Position numbers and translations under genes: made by a program | NCBI RefSeq assembly: GCF_018991925.1 | Contig: NW_024735503.1 | Coordinates: forward strand, 2,228,907-2,292,906 | DNA length: 64,000 nt | Reading direction: 5' to 3' | From: Homarus americanus | Taxonomy: Eukaryota; Arthropoda; Malacostraca; Decapoda; Nephropidae | The notes under the pieces: model-generated | The model's database searches: none | Told to the model about the DNA's origin: nothing | Seen by the model: only the letters and a program-made list of their open reading frames with translations | In this document: positions 1-11,589 of the stretch, piece after piece | Position numbering within the stretch: position 1 is the first letter of the stretch | Layout: each line of letters begins with the position of its first letter

Positions 1-199
1 CACACGGGCCACCACTGCCACACACAGGCCACCACTGCCACACACGGGCCACCACTGACACACACGGGCCACCACTGACACACACGGGCCACCACTGACA
101 CACACGGGACACCACTGCCACACGCGGGCCACCGCTGACACACACGGGCCACCACTGACACACGCAGGCCACCACTGACACACGCGGGCCACCACTGAG
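1..199. repeat. 20-bp minisatellite at the left window edge
   Basis: About ten tandem copies of a 20-bp unit, cacacgggccaccactgaca with small variations (gcca/gaca, ggg/agg). The array is cut by the window start, so its true length is unknown. It ends where the sequence turns AT-rich at about 200. Confidence 0.95.
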
Positions 200-620
200 A
201 CATTAGCTAAAAAAATTAAACACACAGTTGACATCTTAACAGTAACGACCCGGGAGAACCCAACGAGACATCATCTGAATAAATTCGTATAAAAATTAGT
301 CGACATAGTTACCTTTGGAGGGAGAGAGAGTGACCTGCGCTTTGATGAAACTCAAGGAACAACATTCGTGGGTTTTTTGTTTTTGGTTTTTTTTACTCAA
401 AAGTTAAAGCCGGGCCGAAAAGGGAAAATCCTTTGGCAAACTTTAGAGAAAAAATTCCAGAGCATTGCCCTCTTAACTCTCAAACTTTGCTGAAATTTCT
501 CGAGGAATTTTACAGAATTAATTTTTAACCGACTTAATCCAATCGGAGGGATGTGACCAAAGTTACGGTAAATGAACGATGTCTTTACTAATATACACCG
601 TTAAGGGTTAAGTGATGGGT
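200..620. other. Unique AT-rich spacer
   Basis: Nothing recognisable: AT-rich DNA with short poly(T) runs near 370-395. No open frame of note and no repeat matching elsewhere in the window was seen. Confidence 0.6.
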
Positions 621-624
621 GGAA

Positions 625-1006
625 CCACGTGATGGAGACGACCACGTGATGACAAGGACCACGTGATGACAGGGACCACGTATTGACAGGGACCACGTGA
701 TGACAGAACCACGTGATGACAGGGACCACGTGATGACAGGGACCACGTGATGACAGGAACCACGTGATGTCAGGGACCACGTGATGACAGGGACCACGTA
801 ATGACAGGGACCACGTGATGACAGGGACCACGTGATGACAGGGACCACGTGATGACAGGGACCAGTGATGACAGGGGCCAGTGATGACAGGGACCACGTG
901 ATGACAGGGACCACGTAATGACAAGGGCCACGTGATGACAGGGACCACGTAATGACACGTGATGACAGGGACCACGTGATGACAGGGACACGTGATGACA
1001 GGACAC
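625..1006. repeat. 17-18 bp minisatellite carrying a CACGTG in most units
   Basis: About 22 tandem copies of a unit close to ccacgtgatgacaggga, with a few variants (cacgta, cagtga). I count roughly 17 intact CACGTG hexamers, the palindromic E-box core. Because 17 is not a multiple of three, all three minus-strand frames read the same repeated peptide, which explains several long open frames here. Those frames are repeat artefacts, not genes. Confidence 0.93.
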
Positions 1007-1106
1007 GAGGGATCAAGAATCTCGTTTTGAAGGCAGATGTCAACTCAGGAAACGCACCATATTTTGTATAGCACACGTTAACCCCAGCCGCCAGTCGGTC
1101 ACAGAC

Positions 1107-1133
1107 TCTCTCTCTCTCTCTCTCACACACTTC
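1107..1133. repeat. (TC)n tract followed by a short CA run
   Basis: A pure TC dinucleotide run of about 20 bases, followed by a few CA dinucleotides. Confidence 0.9.
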
Positions 1134-1499
1134 TCCCTCACTGCTTAACATGGTCTTCGGCTCCACCCACACCCTCCTCTTTGCATAAATTATCAACATC
1201 TGTAACACATTATCAATACAACATAAACGCAACATTTCATTTTATAGACAACATCCACAGATTTAATGGTGCTGAAACGTTACTTGCTGAAATGTTGTGT
1301 ATTTATAGATGTTTTGATCATGTTGAAATACTAAGATTTTTAACGCAAAAAATTATAATTCCTATGTTAGTTGTTGTACGTTGTCTCGCCATGATGTTAT
1401 TGTTGGTTATATTTTTTTCGTTTTCTAATATTTGTAAGAAGACTTGATTCGTAAACTAGAGTAAACCCTGCAAATACCGTACGAATTCTTGCAAGCCGT

Positions 1500-1620
1500 G
1501 TCCATTATTGGGAGAATTATTCTGTTATTGAGAATATCCGCTATTGAGAACTCCGGTATTGAGAGGGTTTATTGTATTGAGAAGTCCTGTATTGAGAGGA
1601 TTTACTGTAATATTTCACAA
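1500..1620. repeat. Degenerate short repeat around tattgaga
   Basis: The words attgagaa/attgagag recur about six times at spacings of roughly 15-30 bases. Copies are too diverged to define a clean unit. Confidence 0.5.
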
Positions 1621-1860
1621 AGTATTCTTAACCGGAGTACACACCCGAGCCTTGTCCTCCCTCACAAGCGGCCCTCACTTCCTCTATCTCATCACCTTCA
1701 GTTGTTCCCCTCAGCTGTAGGTGAGTCTTATACCAACAGTTGTTTACCACTTACACTTTATGCACTCGAGCGTCTCCGCCAATCACTTGCCTGTCGTGGT
1801 GACCTCTTCCAGTCAGATGTTCCCTGTCGTGTTCTCTGCCACTCAGCTGTGTAAGTTAGC

Positions 1861-1955
1861 TGTCTGTCGCAGTGGCCTGTGTCAGTCAGCTGTCTATCGC
1901 AGTGGCCCGTGTCAGTCAGCTGTCTATCGCAGCGGTCTGTGTCAGTCAGCTGTCC
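1861..1955. repeat. 30-bp tandem repeat, three copies
   Basis: Three tandem copies of a 30-bp unit with core tcagtcagctgtctatcgca. The unit is a multiple of three, so the plus-strand frame through it reads a repeated 10-residue peptide. Confidence 0.85.
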
Positions 1956-2407
1956 CTGGTGGCGTCCTCACCCGTTTAGTTTTGTCTTATCTCCTGACTC
2001 TTCGTCGTGTCTCCGGTCCACCACTAAACTTTAATCTCAGTTGCTGCTGGATGTGATTTTTTACACAAGGAAAATACCTTCTCTAAATTTTTATATATCT
2101 AATTTTGGATAATCTGGTCTCCAAGATTGGTCAACCACCAGCCAAGTTAAGGACACTCACAGCCTTGGCTCAAGAACGGTCGGTGTGTTCAGTTTTAAAA
2201 TCAAGAAATTAATAAATAATATTAGATAAAGTGGACGAAAACCCAAGTAGTTTTTTAGGATCTTGAGCGTAGTCCGACGTGGTATTTATATGGTATTTAT
2301 GTGGTATTAATGCACAGACAACCAAAGTTACATCGACCCCACCCTGGGTCTCGTACTCTCAATTTTACCTGAAAATAATTGGTGAAGTAAGGCTGTATGT
2401 AATGGGG

Positions 2408-2660
2408 ATTGTGACTGGGCGTTTCTGGATGGGTGGCACGACTTGGCAACAGCTCCTTCATCTTCTGGGGACGTCGCGTCAGCGGGCCACTGCTTATCAT
2501 CCCCAGTTGGATGGGGTGATAGAGGGGTTTCATAGTCACCTCCTTTCCATCAGGGCTCATTACAAGGAGGACTTACACAGTTCACCTGCAGAGCTTTGGG
2601 GATCCCCTCCGCCTCCTCGTCAGGTACTACAGCCTCTGCGCCCACATGTCCCTGATGGCC
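2408..2660 (+). pseudogene. Ty3/gypsy-type retrotransposon integrase remnant
   Basis: The plus-strand translation holds LLHLLGTSRQRATAYHPQ, which matches the conserved block of Ty3/gypsy integrase cores before the catalytic glutamate (usual form GTSRxRTTAYHPQxNGxxERFHR). Here the tract continues DGVIEGFHS, so the residue at the expected catalytic Glu position is a glycine in GVIEGFH. After it, residues HYKEDLHSSPAELWGS match the downstream region usually reading KEDLxCSxAELVYGT, but the stretch between the two blocks is missing, implying an internal deletion. The frame stops at about 2686. No protease, RT or upstream integrase domain is seen, so this is a short dead fragment. Integrase identity is confident; the exact clade is not. 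Confidence 0.7.
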
Positions 2661-2689
2661 GCCTGAAGCCTGCCTGCGTATGTTAATTT

Positions 2690-3370
2690 GGAGCCCCATT
2701 CATTACAACATGTACCCCAATCTTCACAGTCCCACTCCCCCTACCGCCGAGAACTCTATCCCTTACCTACCTCTCTTACCCCTCGTGCGGTGAGTTCTCC
2801 AGCAGGCAGGCAGTTGTCGTCCCCCCGGGCCGCTACACATCGACAGTCTCTCCCCGCCGTGTGTAGGGGTGATGGTGGTGGGGGAGTGGGGCTCCATACA
2901 CAGTGTCCTACTGTAGCTTAACGTCTCCTCATGACACCTCAAGGTGTGAAAGAATCAAGGTATACAATTTTAACCTGATCATTGTTAGGTTAACCTTTCA
3001 TTATTGCTAGTTCCCAAGTTACGAAGTTACAGATACGACAGTAATAGTCTCATAATAATGTTGTTTTAAAAATTATAATAATAGGCCTAAGCTGGCTTTC
3101 ACATTAGTGATTTGTGTATAAAGTCGCCAGGCAACTATACTTGGCGTAGTGTTGTTTAACGTGTGCTGTAAGAAGCACCATCTATGGGTTGAAAATCACA
3201 ACTGAAGGACTCGCAGGGTTCGCTCCGGCGATTCATTCTGATTGTCGAAGACACGGACCTTTTGAAGTGACTGTACACAATTGAGTGTAGGAGGAGCCAG
3301 GGGAAGGCAGAGACTAGGACGGCTTTAAGCGGTGGTCCCCTTGGTGAAGGTTGGTGAATACATCTTGCAT
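2690..3370 (+). other. Possible pol 3' end and LTR remnant after the integrase fragment
   Basis: Proline- and arginine-rich translation just after the integrase fragment (for example GRQLSSPRAATHRQ) has the composition typical of gypsy polyprotein C-termini. A possible TATA-like tataaag lies near 3118 in what could be LTR sequence. No paired LTR was found in the window, so this is inference from position only. Confidence 0.25.
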
Positions 3371-3639
3371 ATAATGATTATCACTTAATATATACTGTTA
3401 GATTCTGGTATACAGTATTGTTGACTACAGCTGTCTCTACCCCTTAACAATAGTTGTCCTAGTCTACCTCTTAACCATGGCTACAAATGGTTACTTCACA
3501 GATATTTCGAGTATTTTATTAACGCCTTATGTGACTCCCTTCTGAATTATTCTCACCTTCACTCATCCAATATTTATAAGTCCTCCCAGCCTTCCTCGCC
3601 CTTCCCTCACTAACGCCACAAACCTTAATTTGCTTATGC

Positions 3640-3805
3640 TACCCTCACCCTCTCCCTCTTCCTCTCACCCTCTCTCTCTTCCTCTCACTCTCTTCCTCTC
3701 ACCCTCTTCCTCTTCCTCTCACCCTCTCCCTCTTCCTCTCACCCTCTTCCTCTTCCTCTCACCCTCTCCCTCTCACTCTCTTCCTCTCATCCTCCTCTTC
3801 TCACC
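3640..3805. repeat. Pyrimidine-rich minisatellite (tctcaccctcttcctcttcc-like)
   Basis: Tandem, imperfect copies of 12-18 bp units made only of C and T apart from single A residues (ctctcaccctc, ttcctcttcctc). The strongly purine/pyrimidine-biased strand gives a low-complexity leucine/serine/proline open frame, not a gene. Confidence 0.9.
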
Positions 3806-4278
3806 CTCTCTTGCCTGGAGCACTAGAGTCTTCTTTCCCTCCTCATTCTCTTCACCCTCCTCTCTTCTGAAGGCATAAGTCTTGCCTCATTCCCCACTAA
3901 CCCGCCACAGGCCTTCAGTGGTAAAATAGTCTTGGCAACTCGAAGACGAATGATGATAAGGGGACTCGCTGGGTGTGTGGAGAGGGAACCATCTCAGCAA
4001 CTCTGAGGGGGGAGACGAAGTAATGATCGAAGTGAACCAAAGAGATTGATAAAATGAATGAGCTTTCAGAGAGAGAGATTAAAGTTTGAAAAGGTGTGCG
4101 GTGAACTGTGGTGACCGAGAGCCGACGCGAAAATACTTTGTAGACTCGTTAAACTCTACAAGAAAGGTCGTCATCTGAAGTTGACCAATTACTTGTGTGA
4201 GTTGTGGTGGGAACATATCTGGTGCAATGGTATTTGGTAATGGTATCAAGAAGTTATTTTTACACCCACGGGTATTTA

Positions 4279-4279
<1 letters not shown>

Positions 4280-4339
<60 letters not shown>

Positions 4340-4374
4340 GTAGTAGTAGTAGTAGTAGTAGCAGTAGTAGTAGT
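4280..4374. repeat. Compound trinucleotide microsatellite (ATT)n-(AGT)n
   Basis: About 20 ATT units pass directly into about 12 AGT units with one interruption (agc). In frame it would read poly-Ile then poly-Ser, which is the source of the short open frame here. Confidence 0.97.
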
Positions 4375-5320
4375 AATATCATCGTTCCTTAGCGTCTGTA
4401 AATCATTGAATATTTCCTTTTCTATTTACATTGTGTGGACTGAAGTAAAGATCAGGAATGTGAACCATATATATGTAGCCCGAGGAGTGACAATAACCTC
4501 CCTCCCCCATCTATTGCCTATTTTGCTAATGACATTTTTTAATAACTTAGTCATATACAAATAGAGTTCCGCTTGTTAGCACCTCTAAAAGTGGTGGAGG
4601 AAGTCATTGGCGCAGGTTTAATGTGGCTAACTACGAAAATCCTAAAAATAAAAAATAAAAATATGAAACAATCTAACAATCCCAGAAACAATTGGTGCTC
4701 TACATTATTTTTGTATTTAATTTACCTTCAAGTCATTTATGCAATGAAATATTAGTTTCAGGAAAAATATTCATATTGAAAATGACGGCCATGCAGCGGG
4801 AGCGTTCAGAATACATCAATCACATTATGAAACTACTGTAAACACGTATTTCTGAACATGACAACAATAACAAGTCCATTTTAATGTTTATAACAATAAT
4901 CACAGAAATTACCAAACTATATTCAAAATTATGAACGTCCATTATGGCCGCCTTTATTAAATTATACTAAACTCCTTGTTATATATATAGTGATGATGGT
5001 CATAGTTATATTTTACCTACATATTTAGAGGAAAATTAAAATCAGATTGCTGTAAAATTGTCGGTTAATTCAAGACTAATGTTCTATGGTAATTGGTAAT
5101 TAAATGCTAATTACAGTTCTTATAACAGCTGTTAGTTGTGTGTTTTATATTTTTAGCAAAAGTATGGCATAATTTAAGTAAATAAATACATATGTTCAAA
5201 TTGTAAGAAAAGACTTTTGTATTAAACATAACAATAATGATAACTTTGTCACATCAACTACCTTAATAGATCTCAGTCATCATATTCCTCTTTATGGACA
5301 ACGTCTAGCATAGTACTGAG
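4375..5320. other. AT-rich unique DNA, nothing recognised
   Basis: AT-rich sequence with short accidental open frames only. I saw no protein motif, tandem array or match to the other interspersed repeats in this window. Confidence 0.6.
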
Positions 5321-5327
5321 CTCAAAC

Positions 5328-5411
5328 TCATCATCATCATCATCCTCATCATCCTCATCATCATCATCATCATCATCCTCATCATCATCACCACCACCAC
5401 CACCACCACCT
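5328..5411. repeat. (ATC/TCC)n then (CAC)n trinucleotide repeat
   Basis: Runs of cat/cct triplets followed by cac triplets. Minus-strand translation gives an acidic Asp/Glu run followed by glycines, the reason a 190-residue open frame exists here together with the next minisatellite. Confidence 0.95.
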
Positions 5412-5691
5412 AATATTCCCTCAAACTCACAGTTCTGTTCATCTGAGCGTTTGTTAGGGACCCATAAATCGGTCAGCTCAGTTGTCATACTTTCGACGGT
5501 CCATTTTGGAGCGAGGTGACCAAATGAGTCCATCTGCCAGCCATTATTGGTAGCATCAGGGCTATATGGCTGTGCATGGGTGACATTTTTCCATATAATA
5601 ACGTGATAGTTTGTCCTCAGAATGTGTTGCTGTAATGACGCTTGACAAGGGGAGAATACACTGATATCCACACTAGTTGAACTGTTGATGA

Positions 5692-5886
5692 GAGGACCAT
5701 GGGGAGAGTGGGACTGATGAGGGGACCATGGGGAGAGTAGGACTGATGAGGGGACCATGGGGAGAGTGGGACTGATGAGGGGACCATGGGGAGAGTAGGA
5801 CTGATGAGGGGACCATGGGGAGAGTAGGACTGATGAGGGGACCATGGGGAGAGTGGGACTGATGAGGGGACCATGGGGAGAGTAGG
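5692..5886. repeat. 29-bp minisatellite
   Basis: Nearly seven tandem copies of a 29-bp unit with core gatgaggggaccatggggag, followed by agagt(a/g)ggact. Two alternating variants differ at agtaggact/agtgggact. It ends in a run of about 10 G at 5885-5894. Since 29 is not divisible by three, three overlapping minus-strand frames all read the same repeating peptide. Confidence 0.95.
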
Positions 5887-5899
5887 GGGGGGGGGTTGG

Positions 5900-7955
5900 T
5901 CTCTGCCCGCTGGACTAATATTGTTGGCTGTTGTAATCGACAAACTGAGCAGTAACCTTGGGCAGCGTTCATGTTGACCATCACCTCAGAGGTAATGTAC
6001 AGTCACCTGCACTTATACCTGTGGCAACTTTAATTGGGTATAAATCTAAGAACAATAAGAGGAACAAAAAACTACTGGAAATATATTGAACCAAAGAAAA
6101 TGAAAATAAATTAAATGCTTTGTAAAAATAAAATTATTACATATTACGTTAAAAGAAAAACCGTCTGAACTGTTGACGGTGATAAAAATTGGAAAAATGG
6201 TAGATAGGAAATGTTTTTACTGGATCTGGCGTTATCTGACAAGTACTGTCATGAAAGGTTGGGGTGGCGCCATTCCTTCACTGACACACTATGATTCTCC
6301 TCTGAATTTAGTATAAAATAATGTTCTTCGGCGTTATATATAAAAGTGAAGTGAACCAAGATCCCTGCCATCATTTTGTACAGTTTGCCCCAGAGTTCAG
6401 CGCCGACTGTACCTGCCTTACATAATTCTGGAAAAAAATGTATAGCCACATGTTCGTAATTTGATATCAACTATGTAGGACCCACCATGGAGGGCTCTGA
6501 TGATAACAATAAAATAGTGACTCAAATACACTATAGATAACAGAACATAGATAATAATATTGTAGTTTATTGTTATATTGCGAGAGGTGTATTATACAAG
6601 GGGACAAAGAGCTGTAGTGTTAAGAGTAATAGTCTACGACGTAAGCTTTTATTGTGTCTGATGGTGACTGTAAAAAGCCTCTGTGTGTCGACCCCTCACC
6701 CCCCCCCTCCCCAGTGACTGTGTCTGTTTCCTCAACATATTCAAATAACTATATTATATGTCACTCTGGTTGATGTTGTTCTAATGTATTACCGTACTTT
6801 AACAATTAGGATCTTTTAAGCGCGTGTATAATATTAAGTTAGTTAATACACTGACAATGAACTATTATATATTAAGGTATAGTCATCTCTCTGGTTCGCT
6901 GGTTTACTTCAGTTGAGGAGGACTCATTCATTAAACAGAGATAACAAGGCCAAGGTGTTGGGGTAACACGTGAACAAGAACCTTTACATCCAGGAATCTA
7001 CACCTTTTTGGAACTCTGTCTTTGTGATTTTATTTAATCACATTTTCTCGTGAATCAAGTGATATGAATTTTATTGCATTATTTCTATTCTCGAGAAAAG
7101 GTTTTTAAATTCACAACTTTTCTCGGAATTTCTGGAGGTTCAACCTCTAGAGATATGGTACAAATAAAATTCGTTTCTGGTGAAAAAATATTGAGCGTGT
7201 ACAGGAGGGCGACACTCACTGAAGATTAACGTCGAGTAGAGAAACACGGGGATATATTGGTGGATATAGTTGATAATATTTTACATTCATTGTTAGATAA
7301 AAAATACGATATTATGAAGGATATATTTAACTTTACATACTACTGGTCATCAACAAACACCAACTCTTACGTGCAGCTCCAAGTCGTTATTGATACTGAA
7401 CACACCCCGGCCAACCATCTCGACTGACGAGCTTAATTAACCGAGTGAGTGAAGGCAGCTGTGGGACTGTACGATCAGCACTCAGGAAACGTCTGGGGCA
7501 GAGGAGTAGGTAGAAGAGCTCAGTAAGGTGTGAATGGTAAGGCAGGCGTGACACATTAACCGATTAAGGGTTAGACTAGTAAAATTACCTTGTCTTCGGG
7601 GATGTTGTTCAGGACCAATGTGTCTTTATGGACAAACTCAAAGATATGATCCATTGGCCCCAGTGTTTTTAGTATGTCTTACCAAGTGTTTTCCACTGCC
7701 TGGGGTCTTCTCAAGTTCTATCTTAACAAGTTTCTTTAATTTGATTGGAATACTGCATTTCCTCAGAGCATCAGAACTTCCTGGGTCTTAACACTCTGGC
7801 GCCAATTCTTATTCAGTAATTTATGGTTATGGAAAAACAGACAAAACTTCCCTTTGTGTTGGTAGTTTGTTCCCAGTCAAAGGTGTTGGTTGTCTTGCCA
7901 AGTTGTAGTAGTTGAATGAGGGTGCGCCAGGTCCGTAGACTTAATGCAGCTGTAC
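5900..7955. other. Unique AT-rich DNA, nothing recognised
   Basis: No conserved protein motif, tandem array or transposon end found. A short minus-strand open frame at 6249-6470 has no recognisable domain and may be chance. Confidence 0.55.
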
Positions 7956-7958
7956 TCT

Positions 7959-7977
7959 GTGTGTGTGTGTGTGTGTA
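7959..7977. repeat. (GT)n microsatellite
   Basis: About nine GT dinucleotides in a row. Confidence 0.9.
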
Positions 7978-8800
7978 TTACGATACACATTAATGTGTTT
8001 ATAAGTGGTAAAAAGGCCTATATCATAATGCGACAATAATAAATATACCGTTTACTGACTTTGTGTGAGGAAGACTGAGAGCTAACAACAGCCTATACTG
8101 ACGTTCCAGTGAGAGTGCTGAGGTAAGGTGGTGTTGACTGCTGCTGATCGTTAGTGATCATTGGTGTTTATTGAGGGTGCACTAACTGCCGAGGCTACAG
8201 TATATGCCGCGAGAGTTTTAAACATCTTCCGTTGACAGAGGTCGTCGGTTAACATTATCAGTCAAGAAATTCAGTACAGATTATTTATACTGAACTTGTA
8301 TAGTATGAACCAGGGTCAGATACTCGGATTAATACATAGGCCAGCGTTTGTACTGTAAACAAACGCACCTCCGGCATACCAACCACACTAGTAAGACGAC
8401 CCATAATGCATCGGTGGACAGGCTTACCAACCCTACCCTAGATGGTTCCGCGCGGAGAGGTTCGAGCAATTAAAACTACCGCTTGAAGGAACAATTCCTA
8501 CCTGCGGGCTCTTCGTGGAAGAGGGAGGGGAGGTGATTAAAACTCCGGGCGGAAGGGATGAAGGGGTGTCCAAGGCCCAACTGGCGGTCCAGTAACTACT
8601 ACTTTATTAACATATTCAATAATGATTATATCTTACGATATAAAACACTAGCAAACTTACCCGACTTCACACCGGCCAGGTATATATACTGTATAACCTT
8701 AACTGTCACAGTTTGCTCTCCCTGACACGGGTAGCCACCTCCCACAATCGCCGTGGTGATATCTCAGTAGGGAAAGATTTTTGGTTCTTGCCCGGACCAC

Positions 8801-8935
8801 CCGGGGGTCCCTGGTCAATAGTAGTACTAAGGTGCACAACCTCGGGACCCGTGTGATATGTGTGTAAAGTTTAACGTCTCTAACTGCTTCCGTCTTAGAG
8901 CTATGGCTGGAACAGACAGACCGACTGACAGACAC
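8801..8935 (+). mobile_element. SINE-like interspersed repeat, copy 1
   Basis: This segment aligns over its length with 48839-48963: both hold ggtcaatagtagta, then gcacaacct, gggaccc, gtgtgtaaagttt, cgtctctaactgctt, and gctatggct(g/gt)(g)aacagacag. The end of the repeat, gagctatgg followed by an ACAG-rich tail, also matches 59610-59720. A short non-coding body with a conserved end and a variable ACAG-rich tail suggests a retroposed SINE, but no clear RNA polymerase III promoter boxes are seen, so the class is inferred. Confidence 0.7.
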
Positions 8936-8939
8936 GTCA

Positions 8940-9930
8940 ATTTATTATTGAATATAGATAGAACTCACGTAATAAATTATTGAGTTTATTCTTGAGGCTA
9001 AAACAGTTCCTGACTTTATAATAGGGATGGAGGTGATTGTTGTGTTACCTATGATAGTTGGTTGTTTGACAGTGTGAGTGTCGAGGGACATTTAGGGTAA
9101 ACTATTAGAGTTCTGATCAACAATTGTAGTTGCTTATATAAGCTAGAGTAATTAGAGCAATTATGATATTCACTTTAACGATATCGCACCAATAGACTAT
9201 TTCCACTAAATGTATCTGACCGATATGTGAGCTAAAACTAACCTTGGTAATGGTATAGTTATAGTCTTAATCCACGAAACTTTACCAGCGGGAAAAAAAC
9301 TCAAAACCTCAGACAAATTCAACCCAGTGGACAGAAACTCAGCCAATTTACGACCAGTCACCGTAATGCCTAATGAGAGAACTTTCATGCAGACATTACC
9401 TGACTGGCGACTAATAATCTAATATTGTTAACCTGCTTCCAACGCTTTTCATTTTCTTATGTAAATTGCGTGTCTTCTTACTACTGAAGGCACACGGCGC
9501 TAAAATGAGTCTAATTCTTTCATAACATTATCAGACACGGAATGAAAAGTCACTCGGACAGACTGACTTTGTTTTCAGAGGTTTTAGCGTGAAAGTTTTA
9601 CTCGAGGCGTTCAGTAAAATGGATGTCCTGTGCACTTTATAAATGAATCAGAATACTATAGGGCCTCAGTCACATAAATTACTGCCAAAACTCAGCTGCA
9701 GAGTGTGATCGATTATCTGTTGACTATAAACCGACAGGCTGGGATATGGTTCTCCAACTATATATGAAAAACTTACTTGTAAAGAATACGTAGAAATGTA
9801 CACGGTAACATGAATGATTATAACGCTATTAATAAAACCATTGAATATTTTGGAATATATTCACGAGGGAGACTGAAAGCTCTACATTGATTACAAATAT
9901 TCGTAGTGCATATAAATGACTCCCCTGCCA
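8940..9930. other. Unique DNA, nothing recognised
   Basis: AT-rich sequence without recognised coding, repeat or transposon signals. Confidence 0.55.
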
Positions 9931-9932
9931 GT

Positions 9933-9935
<3 letters not shown>

Positions 9936-9990
<55 letters not shown>
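9936..9990. repeat. (AG)n microsatellite
   Basis: About 27 uninterrupted AG dinucleotides; a second short AG tract lies at about 10117-10148. Confidence 0.97.
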
Positions 9991-9992
<2 letters not shown>

Positions 9993-10327
9993 ACCCAGGT
10001 GTATAAAGAGCACTAACTGCTTACAGGAGTTAACATTAGTATGGATATGGAGGGAGGATCATCTTGCCAGGTGATTAATTAGACATTGTTATAAAGGGTC
10101 AGGTGACAATAACAAGAGAGGGGAGAGAAAGAAAGAGAGAGAGAGAGCAATTACCTGGAGATTTTTATTTCCTTATTGCGGACGAGTTTGCAGGCCATCA
10201 GGTTAATTTTGTTCTATAAATATATTTATTATGGTATTTATTATGGTGACATAAAATGTGTTTGTTGTCAAGAGCAGGAGGAAGTGAAACGCAAAGCAGG
10301 TATAACACACCATTCTGGATCTGAGCT

Positions 10328-10423
10328 TCCGTGTGCGTGCGTGCGTGTATATGTGTGTGAGTGTGAGAGTATGCTTGTGTGTGCATCCGCGTGCGTGCGT
10401 GTGTGTGGGCGTGCGCGTGTGAA
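10328..10423. repeat. Degenerate GT/GC-rich alternating tract
   Basis: Alternating purine/pyrimidine words (gtgcgtgc, gtgtgtga, gcgtgcgtgtg) over almost 100 bases, the composition that favours Z-DNA. Both strands have low-complexity open frames through it. Confidence 0.8.
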
Positions 10424-10579
10424 TGATGGTTTTATTGGCTTCATCTTACACTTACAAGAAGAGTTTTTTGCTTGATAAAGAAATGTATATTCGTGTTCCT
10501 TGAGTAATGTGACTCGTACAGGACATAAATACCAAACTGTGAAGGATTTATTATTTACACAATATTGGAACAAACTGTC

Positions 10580-11070
10580 GGTGTCAAAAGGCCATAAAAT
10601 GAAAGAGATCTATAACCTTTAACCATTCATTGAGGAAATAATGAAAATATAGAATAAAAATATAAAAAAAATAATAAAAGGGGACTTCCATTATGGTATA
10701 AAGTTCATGTTAGATACATTTATATATAGTCTCTCTTGATATGTTGCCGTTGACATCACTTCAACTTCATTACTTCCCTCAGTGGATGTATAATTGAGTG
10801 ACAAGTACAATAATCCTGAAATAAATATTATATATTGATATTTGATTGAAAAATTAAAGTTGTCTCGAAGAAGTTCAAGCTAAGTTACAAAATGGTGTTA
10901 TAGACAAGTTAAGTTATTCTCACCTGCCTTCCTGCACGACCGTACCTTATTGTTCAGTAGTGTTACATAAATAAAGTAGAAACACCCATTTGTGTTCCAA
11001 CAAGCTCCCTGCCCCTTACAGTGTCTTCAGGGGATCAATTGACTACAACATTCTGGTTATACCTGACCAT
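10580..11070. other. AT-rich DNA, nothing recognised
   Basis: No gene, tandem array or transposon end identified. Confidence 0.55.
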
Positions 11071-11076
11071 AACAAC

Positions 11077-11172
11077 CTCACCTCACCTCACCTCACCTCA
11101 CCTCACCTGCTCGCACCTCACCTCACCGCACCTCACCTCACCTCACCTCACCTCACCTCACCTCACCTCACC
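11077..11172. repeat. (CCTCA)n pentanucleotide array
   Basis: About 17 copies of cctca with two interruptions (cctgctcgca, cctcaccgca) and a degenerate end. It produces two overlapping plus-strand low-complexity frames. Confidence 0.96.
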
Positions 11173-11561
11173 TGCTTGCACCTCATTTGCTAGAAATTCC
11201 AGTCGAAACTTCTTAGATGACTGAAGTAGGGTTTTGAAGCTTTTTTTTTCATTGTTTCTGCGACCTGTTAACTGGTGCAGGAGGGGTGGCGGCCATGCCG
11301 TTAGAGAAATTTGTTACACAGGATTTAAATCTTCATAATGTTATTTTTACATTTTTGTCTTGGAAGCGTTGATACGAACATGTAGAAGTCAACACAACAA
11401 TTCATGTATTTTATGATGTGCCTGTGTGTCAAGGAAGCCACAAGGTCGGAATACACCGTCCATTGCAAGATAATAGTAAATTCCTTTCCCAAAAGTTAGT
11501 AGACAGTCCAGAGTAATTCTGAGGGCCATTCAACTTAATCCAAGAAGATTTTGTTGGAGAA

Positions 11562-11582
11562 AAAAAAAAGGGGGGGGGGGGG
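11562..11582. repeat. Poly(A)-poly(G) run
   Basis: About nine A residues followed by a dozen G residues, a mononucleotide run liable to length errors. Confidence 0.85.
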
Positions 11583-11589
11583 CAACGAA

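Noticed and set aside
588..1235. 215-residue minus-strand open frame and overlapping 124- and 78-residue frames
   Set aside because: Entirely the translation of the 17-18 bp CACGTG minisatellite; all frames give the same repeated peptide.
3220..3240. gggttcgctccgg, a B-box-like word
   Set aside because: Isolated, with no tRNA fold around it.
5273..5984. Acidic, 190-residue minus frame and two overlapping frames
   Set aside because: A trinucleotide microsatellite plus a 29-bp minisatellite explain the open frames; the short unique part has no known domain.
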